Positions 33,511 through 43,137 of a DNA stretch of 64,000 nt are shown in pieces; positions within the stretch are counted from its first letter, which is position 1; every line of letters begins with the position of its first letter. The notes under the pieces are model-generated. The model had not been told where the DNA came from and made no database searches. It was given only the letters and a program-made list of their open reading frames with translations. The position numbers and the translations under genes are program-made. This DNA comes from CAVXXD01 sp963765625 (GTDB taxonomy: Bacteria; Actinomycetota; Geothermincolia; Geothermincolales; Geothermincolaceae), in assembly GCA_963765625.1 (NCBI GenBank), contig CAVXXD010000018.1:62001-126000 (forward strand), given 5' to 3'.

Positions 33511-34338
33511 ATGGGAGTTCCCCGGGCGGAAATAGGCATCTTCGGCGGTTCGGGTTTCTATTCGCTCGTCCCCGGGGTGAAGAGCTACGCGGTGCAGACC
33601 CCCTACGGGGCCCCTTCCAACAACATCGCCATCGCCGAGATCGAGGGGCGCAAGGTGGCCTTTCTCCCCCGCCACGGCGCGCAGCACCAGTACCCTCCTC
33701 ATTCCATAAACTACCGGGCTAACCTCTGGGCCATGAAGGAGCTGGGGGTCACCCGGATCATATCCCCCAGTGCCTGCGGCTCCCTCAACCCCGCCGTCGA
33801 GCCTGGCCACTTCGTCTTCTGCGATCAGTTCGTCAACATGACCAACAGCCGTATCGACACCTTCTACGACGGGCCGCTTTCCGTGCACATCGCCACCGAG
33901 GAGCCCTACTGCCCCGAGATGCGTGTCCTGGGAGCGAAGGTGGCCGAGGACCTGGGCATCAGTTATCACCGGGACGGGACGGTGGTGGTGATCCAGGGGC
34001 CGCGCTTCAGCACCCGGGCCGAGAGCAAGTGGTTCATGCAGGCGGGGTGGTCGGTGATAAACATGACCCAGTACCCGGAAGTGGTTCTCGCCCGCGAATT
34101 GGAGATGTGCTATCTCAACGTATCGCTGGTGACCGACTGGGACGTGGGCCTGGCCGGCATGCCGGGGGTGCGCACCGTCAGTGGAGACGAAGTGGCGCGC
34201 GTATTTAAAGAAAACAACGAGAAGATCAGGGACTTCCTCTTCGCCATCATCCCGGCCATCCCGGCAGAGCGGGATTGCATCTGCAAGAGCGCTCTGGCTT
34301 ACGCCAACCTCTCGCCCACAGAGTCCATCGAAGACTAG
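33511..34338 (+). CDS. mtnP: S-methyl-5'-thioadenosine phosphorylase
   Basis: This 275-residue member of the purine nucleoside phosphorylase family 2 cleaves 5'-methylthioadenosine with phosphate to adenine and 5-methylthioribose-1-phosphate. Visible features are IGIFGGSGFYSL at the start, FLPRHGAQHQYPPHSINYRA (phosphate and ribose site), SPSACGSLNPAVEPGHFVF and NMTQYPEVVLARELEMCY. ATG 33511 has AAGGAGG 6 bases upstream, which decides the start over the TTG/ATG codons further up. A related guanosine- or inosine-cleaving specificity cannot be excluded from sequence alone. It is followed directly by the site-2 protease gene. Confidence 0.93.
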   Translation: MGVPRAEIGIFGGSGFYSLVPGVKSYAVQTPYGAPSNNIAIAEIEGRKVAFLPRHGAQHQYPPHSINYRANLWAMKELGVTRIISPSACGSLNPAVEPGHFVFCDQFVNMTNSRIDTFYDGPLSVHIATEEPYCPEMRVLGAKVAEDLGISYHRDGTVVVIQGPRFSTRAESKWFMQAGWSVINMTQYPEVVLARELEMCYLNVSLVTDWDVGLAGMPGVRTVSGDEVARVFKENNEKIRDFLFAIIPAIPAERDCICKSALAYANLSPTESIED

Positions 34339-34353
34339 TCGCGGCGGTGGGGG

Positions 34354-35481
34354 TTGATTCCAGAGCGGGGCTTGCGGATAGGCAGAATCTTCGGTATAGA
34401 CATCTATATCCACTGGACCTGGCTGCTCGTCTTCTGCCTGCTGCTCTGGGCCATCATCTCCTTCTTCGAGGTCAACGGCAGGAATGAATCCCCCTATGCC
34501 ATACCCATCGCCGTAGCCGTCACCCTGCTCTTCTTCTTTTCGGTGCTGTTCCACGAGGTCTCTCACAGCCTGGTGGCCAACCACAACGGCGTCCCCATCA
34601 AGCGCATCACCCTCTTCGTCTTCGGCGGGGTGGCCCAGATGAGCAAGGACGTCACCTCGCCGGGGGTGGAATTGAAAATGGCCGCGGCCGGACCGCTGGC
34701 CAGTTACGTGCTGGCGGTCTTCTTCGGGGGGACGGCCCTGCTTGCCGACCACCTGGGGATGGGAACGCTGGCTTTCGGCCTGATCTGGCTGGCGGTTGTC
34801 AACATCGGGCTGGGCACCTTCAACCTCATTCCCGGCTTCCCGCTGGACGGGGGGCGCATCCTCCGCTCAATCCTGTGGCACCACACCGGAGACCTGGAGC
34901 GCTCCACCCGGATAGCCTCCTACGCCGGCATGGGAATGGGCATCCTGCTCATAACCGGCGGCGTGACTCTGGGTGTGGCCGACATATTCGCCGGCGAGAC
35001 GGACCTGATAATAAGCGGCGTGTGGTTCGTCTTCATCGGGTTTTTTCTCTACCAGGCCGCCGTCGCGGGTTACCGCCAGGCCAAGGTGCGCAGCCGCATC
35101 GCCCACCTCGAGGTCGGAGGCTGGTACCGGCAGGGGGTCCCGGCGGTCGACGCCTCCACCCCGCTGGCCGAGGTCTACCAATATTACATGGCCCCAAACC
35201 CCCGGGCCGCCGTGCCCGTGCTCAAGCAGGGCAGGCTATATGGGGTGCTCTATTACTTCATGCTGGCGCGCATACCCCAGGAGCGCTGGGGCGAGATGCC
35301 GGCGGAAGCGGTGGCCCGTCCGGTGAGGCAACCGGAGACGGCAGAGCCCGGGGACTCCCTCTACGACACCTATGCCCGCATGGAGAAGGACGGCCTGCCC
35401 TTCCTCTGGGTGGTAGAGGACGGCCGTCTACTGGGCGTGCTGCTCAAGGAGGACATGCGCCGGCTCGGCAACGCGAAATAG
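34354..35481 (+). CDS. Site-2-type M50 zinc metalloprotease with CBS-like C terminus
   Basis: This 375-residue intramembrane protease has six or so hydrophobic segments. The zinc motif is HEVSHS (HExxH) in helix 2-3, and the second ligand is in the motif FPLDGGR. The C-terminal ~110 residues resemble a degenerate CBS pair (VDASTPLAEVYQYY, VVEDGRLLGVLLKEDM). Group members of this layout cut membrane-bound regulators in response to ligand binding by the CBS part. TTG 34354 is the first start; TTG 34372 would give MRIGRIFGIDIYIHW, a more typical N terminus. It is 15 bases downstream of the MTA phosphorylase. Confidence 0.9.
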   Translation: MIPERGLRIGRIFGIDIYIHWTWLLVFCLLLWAIISFFEVNGRNESPYAIPIAVAVTLLFFFSVLFHEVSHSLVANHNGVPIKRITLFVFGGVAQMSKDVTSPGVELKMAAAGPLASYVLAVFFGGTALLADHLGMGTLAFGLIWLAVVNIGLGTFNLIPGFPLDGGRILRSILWHHTGDLERSTRIASYAGMGMGILLITGGVTLGVADIFAGETDLIISGVWFVFIGFFLYQAAVAGYRQAKVRSRIAHLEVGGWYRQGVPAVDASTPLAEVYQYYMAPNPRAAVPVLKQGRLYGVLYYFMLARIPQERWGEMPAEAVARPVRQPETAEPGDSLYDTYARMEKDGLPFLWVVEDGRLLGVLLKEDMRRLGNAK

Positions 35482-35484
35482 TGC

Positions 35485-35512
35485 TTGCTTTTTGCCGCAC
35501 GTCCTCTATAAT
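35485..35512 (+). promoter_or_regulatory. Sigma70-type promoter for the ThiF-like gene
   Basis: TTGCTT (35485-35490) and perfect TATAAT (35507-35512) are spaced by 16 bases. A second TATAAT at 35538-35543 has no matching -35. The leader then carries GGGGGAGG 6 bases before ATG 35560. Confidence 0.6.
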
Positions 35513-35559
35513 AATCATATAACATTGTAAAGTTATATATAATATTCAGGGGGAGGCAG

Positions 35560-36417
35560 ATGGATCCGGTCAAGATGGAAGAACTCATCGAGGGGGCGCG
35601 GGCGGCCTCCGAGGAGGAAGCCGGGCCGGACGGGGAAGCGCTGCGGGCCGTGCCCTTCGAGGCCATGCAGGAGCTGGCGCGGACGGCGGGGGCGTCCATG
35701 GGAGAAGCTGAAAGGGCGGTCCTGGCCCAGGGCCTGGTGCCCCGCCGCTATTTGAGGAACATCGGCACCCTGGGGTTGGAGGGCCAGCTCCTGATGCTGG
35801 AGTCCCGGGTGGCGGTCTTCGGCCTGGGCGGCCTGGGCGGCTCCATCGCGGAACTCCTGGCCCGGCTGGGTGTCGGCGGTATGGTCCTGGTCGACGGAGA
35901 CCGTTTTTCCGACGACAACCTCAACCGGCAGGCGCTCTCCCACACCGGCAACCTGGGGGCCTGGAAAGCGGAGGTCGCGGCTGAGCGCATCGCGGTCATC
36001 AATCCGTCCGTGATGTTCGAGGTGCGCCGCCAGCGGGCCGGGAGGACGGAGATGGAACAAGCCCTGGCCGGATGTGACGTCGCCATGGATGCCCTCGATA
36101 GCGTCCCTTCCCGGTTGGAGCTCGAAAAAGCCTGCGCGGCGCTGGGGGTGCCTCTGGTGCACGGGGCCATAGCCGGTTTCGCCGGGCAGGTGATGACGGT
36201 CTTCCCCGGCGACCACGGCCTGCGCGCTATCTATCCGGGAGATATGAAGTACGGTGTGGAGCTGGCCACGGGGAACCCGGCCTCGACTCCCGCCGTAGTG
36301 GCGGCCCTCGAGGTGAATGAGGCCGTCAAGATAATCACCGGCATCGGAGAGCCCCTTCGCAACCGCCTTCTCTTCATCGACATCGAGAACAACCAGTTCG
36401 AGATCACCAATATGTGA
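35560..36417 (+). CDS. ThiF/HesA/MoeB-family E1-like enzyme
   Basis: This 285-residue protein has an adenylation fold. The nucleotide loop is VFGLGGLGGSIAELLARLGV, followed by LVDGDRFSDDNLNRQ and the catalytic-aspartate region AMDALDSVPSR. MoeB- and ThiF-type enzymes adenylate the C terminus of a ubiquitin-like sulfur carrier. Here the C-terminal part has no visible CxxC zinc pairs, and the usual catalytic cysteine is not evident, so it may belong to the HesA-like branch. The first ~65 residues are an extra helical region. No sulfur-carrier gene is adjacent. Confidence 0.85.
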   Translation: MDPVKMEELIEGARAASEEEAGPDGEALRAVPFEAMQELARTAGASMGEAERAVLAQGLVPRRYLRNIGTLGLEGQLLMLESRVAVFGLGGLGGSIAELLARLGVGGMVLVDGDRFSDDNLNRQALSHTGNLGAWKAEVAAERIAVINPSVMFEVRRQRAGRTEMEQALAGCDVAMDALDSVPSRLELEKACAALGVPLVHGAIAGFAGQVMTVFPGDHGLRAIYPGDMKYGVELATGNPASTPAVVAALEVNEAVKIITGIGEPLRNRLLFIDIENNQFEITNM

Positions 36418-36465
36418 CCACCCGTCCGTGGTAGCCGCTACCCGGAACACCCGAAAGGATTCATC

Positions 36466-37140
36466 ATGCCTAAATATTTCCGTTCGTCCCGTGCCTTCCT
36501 GGTCTCGGCCGCCCTCCTCGCAGTGCTGGGTTCGTTGATGCTCTACGGCTATCTGCATGGCCTGGAAGCCAGGACGGCCAGGAACGGCGAACTGCTGAGC
36601 ATCCCGGTGGCCAGCGTGCCCATACCGGCCGGGACGGTAATAACCGGGGAGATGCTGGAGCCGGTGGATTTCCCTGGCCTTTACGTCCTGCCTACCATGC
36701 TGCTGGATGTGGGCCGGGCGGCCGGCATGGTGGCCCTTCACGACATGGCCGCCGGCGATCCCATCCTCGAGACTTCGGTCTCGGCCAACGGCCAAGGGGG
36801 CCGCGCCGCCCTGATGCTCGACGAGGGGCGGCGGGCTTACCCCCTGGCCCTGGCCGAGAACCAGGTTCCCCTTTCCGATCTGCGGGCCGGCGACCGGGTC
36901 GACCTGATATTCGTACCGCCGGAAGGGCGGGCTTCGGTCATTCTGCACGCGGTGGCCATCCTCTGCCTTCCCGCCGGCAGTGGAGAACAGGCGGAAACGC
37001 TCTTCGAAGGGGCATCCGGCTTCGAGGCCGCCTCCACTGAAAACTTGCTACTCAGTCTTACCCCGGATGAAACGGAGACACTGGCCCAAGCCGAGGAACA
37101 AGGACGAGTAATAATAACCGTTTGCCCGGTTATTCAATAA
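36466..37140 (+). CDS. CpaB-like SAF-domain protein (Flp pilus assembly type)
   Basis: This 224-residue protein has one N-terminal membrane helix (AFLVSAALLAVLGSLMLYGY), followed by a SAF domain (VPIPAGTVITGEMLEPVDFP) and a RcpC/CpaB-like beta region (YPLALAENQVPLSDLRAGDRVDLI). CpaB/RcpC proteins help assemble Tad/Flp pili at the outer side of the membrane. No other tad gene (cpaE, cpaF, tadB) is present in the window, so it is either a stray tad component or a wall-related relative. It precedes the diguanylate cyclase gene by 70 bases. Confidence 0.8.
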   Translation: MPKYFRSSRAFLVSAALLAVLGSLMLYGYLHGLEARTARNGELLSIPVASVPIPAGTVITGEMLEPVDFPGLYVLPTMLLDVGRAAGMVALHDMAAGDPILETSVSANGQGGRAALMLDEGRRAYPLALAENQVPLSDLRAGDRVDLIFVPPEGRASVILHAVAILCLPAGSGEQAETLFEGASGFEAASTENLLLSLTPDETETLAQAEEQGRVIITVCPVIQ

Positions 37141-37210
37141 CAAGGTGACCGGCTCCCCTGCTTAGTCGTATAATATTCTCTACTGGAAACGTATCCGCAG
37201 GGGAGGCGAG

Positions 37211-38677
37211 ATGGCTGTAAAGGCTCATATCCTGTTGGCCGACGACAACAAGCTGGTCGTGAAGGTCAACTCTTCCATTCTGGAGAAGGAAGGTTACAAG
37301 GTCGACGTGGCCTGGGACGGGGTCGAAGCGGCCAGCCGCGCCTACTCTCTCCTTCCCGATCTGGTCATCCTGGACATCGAGATGCCCAAGATCAAGGGCT
37401 ACCAGGTCTGCCGCCTGCTCAAGGACGACCCCCAGACTTCCTGGATGCCCATCATCATGCTCACCGGCAGGGAGCAGCAGAGCGACAAGTTCTGGGGCAT
37501 GAAGACGGGCGCCGATGCCTACATCACCAAGGGGTTCAAGCCCGAGACTCTCATCGAAACGGTCCAGGAACTGCTGGAAAAGGGGAAATCGGCCGAGGCG
37601 GCCAGGGAAACCGCCCGCAAACGCACCAGGGAGGTCACCGAAGACTACGTCATAGACAAGGTGATGGACCTCCTGGACACCAAGCTCTACGAAACCACCG
37701 TGCTCAACGAGATCGCCGCCCTCTCCGGCACCCTGCAGGATTACGCGGAGACGGTGAGGTCCGTCTTCGAGATCCTGAGCAAGCTGATCAACTACAACCT
37801 GGGAGGCCTGCTCCTCTTCGAAGAAGGGGATGTCTTTATCTACCCCAACCGGGAGTATACCGACGAGAGCCTGGAAGAGTTTATGAACGCCATGGAAGAG
37901 ACCGCCGTGGGCTACGCCTGGGAAAGAAGGGAAAGAAAGGAACTGGGCCTGGTCGTCTTCAACGAGGAACTCAAGGTGGAAGAGGCGGAGTCCAAGGCCA
38001 AGACCGCGCATTTCCACATCCCCCTCACTGCCCAGAAGAAGATCATGGGCACACTGCTGCTGTCCGGGCCGGCGAGCCCCGCCTTCAAGCGCGACACCCC
38101 CGCTTTTCTCAACCTCATACTCAACGAGATCACCATGGTGCTGGACAACGCGCGCCTCTACGAGGCGGCCAAGCGGCTGGCTATCACCGATGGGCTTACC
38201 AAGATATATAACCACCGCTTCTTCCAGGAGCTCTTCGAGAAGGAGTTCAAGCGCTCCGACCGCTATGGCACCGTCTTCTCCCTGATCATGCTGGACATCG
38301 ACTTCTTCAAGAAGATCAACGACACCTACGGCCACCTCTACGGCGACGAGATCCTCAAGGAGATGGCTGAGCTGGTCAAGGGCTGTCTGCGCACCATGGA
38401 CCTGCTGGCCCGCTATGGCGGCGAGGAGTTCGCCGTCCTGCTGCCCGAGACCAACCTGCACGAAGCGGTGCAGACGGCGGAACGCATCCGCCGGGCGGTG
38501 GAGGGCTTCGACTTCATGGCCAGCCGGGGCAAGGGCCTCAAGGTCACCGTCAGCCAGGGTGTCACCTACTATCCCTCGCCCGGGGTGACCAGCCGCTCGG
38601 ACATCGTGGCCAAGGCCGACTCCGCCCTCTATGAAGCGAAGGAATCAGGGCGCAACCGGGTCTTTTTCCGCGAATGA
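37211..38677 (+). CDS. Response regulator with GAF-like and GGDEF domains (diguanylate cyclase)
   Basis: This 488-residue protein has a receiver domain (acidic pair in LADDNKL, phospho-acceptor D55 in VILDIEMP), a central GAF-like region (about 150-320) and a C-terminal GGDEF domain. The active-site motif is GGEEF at 403-407, and the product-inhibition I-site RTMD lies five residues before it, so c-di-GMP synthesis with feedback control is expected. There is no EAL domain. It is an orphan: no histidine kinase is next to it. GGGGAGGCGAG precedes the ATG. Confidence 0.92.
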   Translation: MAVKAHILLADDNKLVVKVNSSILEKEGYKVDVAWDGVEAASRAYSLLPDLVILDIEMPKIKGYQVCRLLKDDPQTSWMPIIMLTGREQQSDKFWGMKTGADAYITKGFKPETLIETVQELLEKGKSAEAARETARKRTREVTEDYVIDKVMDLLDTKLYETTVLNEIAALSGTLQDYAETVRSVFEILSKLINYNLGGLLLFEEGDVFIYPNREYTDESLEEFMNAMEETAVGYAWERRERKELGLVVFNEELKVEEAESKAKTAHFHIPLTAQKKIMGTLLLSGPASPAFKRDTPAFLNLILNEITMVLDNARLYEAAKRLAITDGLTKIYNHRFFQELFEKEFKRSDRYGTVFSLIMLDIDFFKKINDTYGHLYGDEILKEMAELVKGCLRTMDLLARYGGEEFAVLLPETNLHEAVQTAERIRRAVEGFDFMASRGKGLKVTVSQGVTYYPSPGVTSRSDIVAKADSALYEAKESGRNRVFFRE

Positions 38678-38692
38678 GTTATAATGCATGAG

Positions 38693-38908
38693 ATGAAAAA
38701 CAGAAGGTTCAGCCGGGACATGACCATCCTCGAAGCCTTGCAGGCACATTCCCTCAGCCGGGAGGTGTTCCTGCGGTACGGAATGACCTGCGTGAACTGT
38801 ATGGGTGCGCAGATGGAGAGCATCGAGGTGGGAGCGCGCATGCATGAGATCGATGCTGACGAACTGGTGGAGGAACTGAACCGGTTGGAAGAGGAGAATG
38901 CCCGATGA
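38693..38908 (+). CDS. DUF1858-domain small protein
   Basis: This protein of about 71 residues is a single DUF1858 domain: MTILEALQAHSLSREVFLRY, then CVNCMGAQMESIEVGARMH, with a CxxC that in related proteins accompanies hybrid-cluster or redox partners. ATG 38693 lies 7 bases after a perfect TATAAT (38680-38685), so the mRNA should be leaderless; the earlier ATG 38684 overlaps the -10 box and is excluded. The stop codon overlaps the start of the Asp23 gene, so the two are coupled. Confidence 0.8.
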   Translation: MKNRRFSRDMTILEALQAHSLSREVFLRYGMTCVNCMGAQMESIEVGARMHEIDADELVEELNRLEEENAR

Positions 38909-39324
38909 TGCGCCGCGGCAAGGAGGAAGCAGCCGTACCGCCGCCTGAAGAAGGAGGCGGGGACTGCGGGGAAGAGAGAGAGGGAGAAAACTCCCTCGGC
39001 ACCATTCACATCAGCGACGAAGTGCTGGCGGAACTGGCGGGCATCTCGTGCACCCAGTGCTATGGCGTGGTGGGGATGGCCAGCCAGAGCTTCCAGGAAG
39101 GCGTGGCCCAGCTGCTGGGCCGGGACACCCTGAAGCGCGGCGTCAAACTGAAAAGGAAAGGAAGCCAGGTCTCCTTCAACCTCTTCATAATCGTGGAAGC
39201 CGGGATCAACATAACCGAAGTCTCCCGGAACCTCATTGACCAGGTCAAATACACGGTCAACACCGCCACCGGCCTGGAGGTCGAGGATGTCCAGGTGCAT
39301 ATCCAGGGTGTCCGGGCTTCCTGA
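38905..39324 (+). CDS. Asp23/Gls24-family protein
   Basis: This 139-residue protein has a short acidic, glycine-rich N terminus followed by the Asp23 domain: ISDEVLAELAGISCTQCYGV and a C-terminal EVSRNLIDQVKYTVNTATGL. Family members sit at the cell envelope or are stress-induced; in many Gram-positives an asp23-like gene precedes fakA/yloV, as here. The CTQC pair in the middle is unusual for this family. The start overlaps the stop of the DUF1858 gene. Confidence 0.9.
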   Translation: MMRRGKEEAAVPPPEEGGGDCGEEREGENSLGTIHISDEVLAELAGISCTQCYGVVGMASQSFQEGVAQLLGRDTLKRGVKLKRKGSQVSFNLFIIVEAGINITEVSRNLIDQVKYTVNTATGLEVEDVQVHIQGVRAS

Positions 39325-39384
39325 GAGGCCCTGCCAATGATGTTGCAAAATGTGAATTAGTGTCTTAGGAGTGTGGACGTAAGC

Positions 39385-40986
39385 ATGCCGGAACGGATCT
39401 CGCCACAAGACCTTGAGCACCTGGTCAACAGGGCCCTTGACGCCCTGGAGTTCCATCGGGATGAGATCAACGCGCTCAACGTCTTCCCGGTGCCGGACGG
39501 TGACACCGGGACCAACATGTTCCTCACCGTGCAGGCGGTGGTGGAAGAGATGCGGGACGTTCCCGAGGCGGACATGGCTTCCCTGTGCCGGGCTATATCC
39601 CGCGGCTCCCTCATGGGCGCTCGCGGCAACTCGGGCGTGGTCCTCTCCCAGATCCTCAAGGGTTTCTGCGAGGTGCTGCAGGAGAAAGAGAGCGCCGGCA
39701 TCGAGGAACTCTCCGACGCCCTGGTCCGTGGCTCCGAAGTGGCTTACCGTGCGGTCATGAAGCCGGTGGAGGGCACCATCCTCACCGTGGTTCGTGAGGC
39801 CGCGGAGGAAGGGAAGATCCTGGCCAGGCAGGCGGGGACCATCGAGGACTGGCTGAAGGGCGTCCTCGCACGGGCTCGCACCTCCCTCGAACTCACCCCG
39901 GAACTGCTGCCCGTCCTCAAGGATGCCGGTGTGGTCGATGCCGGCGGCAGGGGCCTGGTCGTCTTCCTCGAAGGCATACACGCCGGGCTTTCCGGCGAGG
40001 AGATCGAAAAATCGGATGCCGGGCGGGGAACCCGCCTTTCCGTCGCGCCGACCTCCACTTCCGTCGAGGGAGAAGAGGGCCGTTTCGAGATACAGTTCAT
40101 GTTCAGGTGCAAGGACACCAAGATAGACACCTTCCGGGAGCGCATGCGCCAGGTGGGCACTTCCGTCCTGGTGGTGGGAGAGGAAAAGACCTACCGTGTA
40201 CACGTGCACACCGACGAACTGGGCGTAGTCGTCGAGGAAGCCAGCGCGCTGGGCCGCCTTTCCCAGGTGGAGATAACCGACTTGAAGGAGCAGGTGGAAG
40301 AGCTCTCGCTGGGGCGCGCCGGCGATAATGGCAGTAAGGGCATCGGCCTGGTGGCCGTGGCGGTGGGCGAGGGCATCAAGGAGATCCTGCGGGACATGGG
40401 CGTGGGTGTCGTCGTCAACGGCGGGCAGAGCATGAACCCATCCACGGCGGAGATGCTGGCGGCCATCGAGCGCGTCCCCCAGGAGGAAGTCCTGGTGATA
40501 CCCAACAATAAGAACATCATCCCCGCGGCGGAGCAGACCCGCGAGCTCACCGCTAAAAAGGTGGGCATAGTACCGGCTAAAAATATCACCGAGGGCTTCG
40601 CCTCACTGGTCTCCTTCGACCCGCGTGAAGGTTTGGAGGAGAACCTCGAGGCCATGACCCGGGCCTGTTCCACCATCCGCACCGGCGCGGTGACCCGGGC
40701 GGTGCGCGACTCCAGGGGCGAGACGGGCAAGGTCAAGAAGGGCGACTACATCGGCTTATACCAGGGCAAGATCATGGCTGCGGGCAAGGAGTTGGAGGCG
40801 ACCACCGTCGACCTCATCCGCAAGATGGTCGACGCCGAGACCGATCTGCTCACCTTCATCGTGGGTGAGGAGGCGGACGACGACAGCCGCGACGGCATCC
40901 TCGGTTCCATCGAAGAGGCCGGCATCGACGTCGAGGTCATCGGGGGCGGACAGCCCGTATATCACTACATCATCGGGGCGGAATAG
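39385..40986 (+). CDS. fakA: DAK2-domain fatty acid kinase subunit A (FakA/YloV-like)
   Basis: This ~533-residue protein has an N-terminal DAK2 (Dhal) kinase domain (LNVFPVPDGDTGTNMFLT; SRGSLMGARGNSGVV; DAGGRGLVVFLEG), a middle FakA domain and a C-terminal DegV-like region (VNGGQSMNPSTAEMLAAI; VLVIPNNKNIIPAAEQT). FakA phosphorylates fatty acids held by a DegV/FakB protein; the acyl phosphate then enters phospholipid synthesis with PlsX. A DegV frame and plsX lie downstream in the same cluster. ATG 39385 is used; GTG 39373 has its AGGAG too close. It is followed 30 bases later by recG, as in many Gram-positives. Confidence 0.92.
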   Translation: MPERISPQDLEHLVNRALDALEFHRDEINALNVFPVPDGDTGTNMFLTVQAVVEEMRDVPEADMASLCRAISRGSLMGARGNSGVVLSQILKGFCEVLQEKESAGIEELSDALVRGSEVAYRAVMKPVEGTILTVVREAAEEGKILARQAGTIEDWLKGVLARARTSLELTPELLPVLKDAGVVDAGGRGLVVFLEGIHAGLSGEEIEKSDAGRGTRLSVAPTSTSVEGEEGRFEIQFMFRCKDTKIDTFRERMRQVGTSVLVVGEEKTYRVHVHTDELGVVVEEASALGRLSQVEITDLKEQVEELSLGRAGDNGSKGIGLVAVAVGEGIKEILRDMGVGVVVNGGQSMNPSTAEMLAAIERVPQEEVLVIPNNKNIIPAAEQTRELTAKKVGIVPAKNITEGFASLVSFDPREGLEENLEAMTRACSTIRTGAVTRAVRDSRGETGKVKKGDYIGLYQGKIMAAGKELEATTVDLIRKMVDAETDLLTFIVGEEADDDSRDGILGSIEEAGIDVEVIGGGQPVYHYIIGAE

Positions 40987-41016
40987 CAGCCCCGGGTGGC
41001 GACCGGCGCAGAACGC

Positions 41017-43137
41017 ATGGATAAGCCGGAAAAACTCCAGGAGCTCAGAGAGAGGAACTACCTCGCCCTGGAACGCCCGGTCAACGCGGTCAAGGGCATC
41101 GGCCCCGGCATCCAGCGTCACCTCTTCGCCATGGGCATCGAGACGGTGGAGGGGCTGATCTACCACTTCCCCCGGCGCTATCTGGACCGCAGCCAGATCG
41201 TCCCCATCCGGCAGGTGCGCATCGGTGAGGACGTCACGGTGGTGGGGACGGTGCGCAACGTCTCCGAACGTAAGACGGCCCAGCGCCACACCATTTTGCA
41301 GGTGAGCATCTTTGACGGCACCGCCTATCTCTACGGAGTCTGGTTCAACCAGTCCTACCATGCCGACCGCCTCAAAATAGGCACGGAGGTGGCCTTCTCC
41401 GGCAAGGTGCAGTACCGCTACAACCAGTTGCAGATAACCTATCCGGCTTACGACGTCCTCAACGACCCCGACGACGTAGGCGTGGAAACACTCAATACCG
41501 GCCGGGTGATCCCCCTCCACCCGGCTAGCCAGAAGCTCTCCACCTCCGTGCTGCGCCGCCTGGTGATGCGGGCCCTGGACGAATACGGGGAACTTCCCGA
41601 CCCGCTTCCCGCCTCTCTGACGGAGCGTTACAAGGTGCCCTCCCACTCCGAAGCCCTGCGCGAGATCCATTTCCCTACCGGCCTGGGCCCCCTGAAAGAA
41701 GCCCGGCGCCGCATGATCTACGAAGAGCTGTTCATCCTCCAGGCCGGCCTGGCCATCCGCCGCAGGCGGGTGCGCGAAGAGAGCGTCAGCGTGCCCCACG
41801 AAAAACCGGGGGAACAGGTGGCCGGCTTCATCGACAGCCTTCCCTACCGCCTTACCGGCGCGCAGCAGCGCTCCTTCGAGGAGATCGCGGAGGACATGCG
41901 CCGCACCCACCCCATGAACCGCCTGCTCCAGGGCGAAGTCGGCTCGGGCAAGACCCTGGTGGCCCTGCTGGCCCTGCTTCTTACCGTGGAGAACGGCATG
42001 CAGGGGGCTTTCATGGTCCCCACCGAGGTGCTGGCCGAGCAGCACTACGCCACCCTCTGCCGCATGGCGGAGGCCCTGCCGGTCCTGCGCATCGCCCTGC
42101 TCACTTCCTCCACGCCGGAAGCGGAGCGCAAGCGCGTTCTCGCCGCGGTGGCCGACGGCAGCCTGGATATCCTGGTAGGCACCCATTCACTCATCCAGCG
42201 CGACGTGGACTTTCGCGCCCTCGGCCTGGTGATAATCGACGAACAGCACCGCTTCGGGGTGCGGCAGCGGGTATCGCTGAAGGAGAAAGGTGGGTACCCC
42301 CACTACCTGATAATGACCGCCACGCCCATCCCGCGCACCCTCTCCCTCACCCTCTACGGTGACCTGGAGGTGTCGGTGCTGGACGAGCTGCCGGCGGGCC
42401 GGGCTGAGACGGTCACCCGCATCTTCCACCCCGACCAGCGGCGGGAGGCCTACGAACTGGCCGAGCGGGAGATGGCGTCGGGGCGCCAGGTGTTCGTGGT
42501 CTGCCCCCTGGTGGAGGACTCGGAACGCCTGGAGGCCAAGGCCGCCCAGAGCGAGGCGGACAATCTGCGCGAGGTATTTCCGGAGCGCCGCATCGGCCTG
42601 CTGCACGGGCAGATGAAGAAGGCGGAGAAGGACCAGGCCATGCAGGACTTCCGCGAGCGCCGCACCGACGTCCTCGTTTCCACCACCGTCATCGAGGTGG
42701 GCATCGACATCCCCAACGCCACGGTGATGATGGTGGAGAACGCCGACCGCTTCGGCCTCTCCCAGCTGCACCAGCTGCGAGGCCGGGTGGGGCGAGGCAG
42801 CGAGAAGTCATGGTGCCTGCTTTTCAGTGCCGCGGACAACGAAGAGGCCCAGCGCCGCATGGAGGCCATGCGGGACATCTCCGACGGCTTCAAGCTGGCC
42901 GAGGTGGACCTGGAGCTGCGGGGCGAGGGCTCGCTCTTCTCGGAGCGCCAGTCCGGCCTGCCAGACCTGCGCCTGGCCAAGTTGCGGCGCGACTTTCCCC
43001 TGCTCAAACGGGCGCGAGAGGACGCCTTCAAACTGGTGGAGGAAGACCCCCGGCTGGAAGCGGAAGAAAACCGGCAGCTGCTGCGGGAGGTACGCCGCCG
43101 CTTCAGCCGCGACCTCGACTGGTTGTTCCACACATGA
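41017..43137 (+). CDS. recG: ATP-dependent DNA helicase RecG
   Basis: This ~706-residue branch-migration helicase remodels stalled forks. It has the N-terminal wedge/OB domain (VKGIGPGIQRHLFAMGI; VTVVGTVRNVSER), the helicase core with Walker A GEVGSGKTLVALLA, the DEQH box IIDEQHRFGVRQR, MTATPIPRTLSL, and the C-terminal TRG region VEVGIDIPNATVMM and QLHQLRGRVGRG. ATG 41017 is chosen; GTG 40996 adds seven residues. Its stop overlaps the rsmD start as ATGA. Confidence 0.95.
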   Translation: MDKPEKLQELRERNYLALERPVNAVKGIGPGIQRHLFAMGIETVEGLIYHFPRRYLDRSQIVPIRQVRIGEDVTVVGTVRNVSERKTAQRHTILQVSIFDGTAYLYGVWFNQSYHADRLKIGTEVAFSGKVQYRYNQLQITYPAYDVLNDPDDVGVETLNTGRVIPLHPASQKLSTSVLRRLVMRALDEYGELPDPLPASLTERYKVPSHSEALREIHFPTGLGPLKEARRRMIYEELFILQAGLAIRRRRVREESVSVPHEKPGEQVAGFIDSLPYRLTGAQQRSFEEIAEDMRRTHPMNRLLQGEVGSGKTLVALLALLLTVENGMQGAFMVPTEVLAEQHYATLCRMAEALPVLRIALLTSSTPEAERKRVLAAVADGSLDILVGTHSLIQRDVDFRALGLVIIDEQHRFGVRQRVSLKEKGGYPHYLIMTATPIPRTLSLTLYGDLEVSVLDELPAGRAETVTRIFHPDQRREAYELAEREMASGRQVFVVCPLVEDSERLEAKAAQSEADNLREVFPERRIGLLHGQMKKAEKDQAMQDFRERRTDVLVSTTVIEVGIDIPNATVMMVENADRFGLSQLHQLRGRVGRGSEKSWCLLFSAADNEEAQRRMEAMRDISDGFKLAEVDLELRGEGSLFSERQSGLPDLRLAKLRRDFPLLKRAREDAFKLVEEDPRLEAEENRQLLREVRRRFSRDLDWLFHT

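Noticed and set aside
38684..38686. ATG 38684 as start of the DUF1858 gene
   Set aside because: It lies inside the TATAAT -10 box; the ATG nine bases later fits the expected transcription start.
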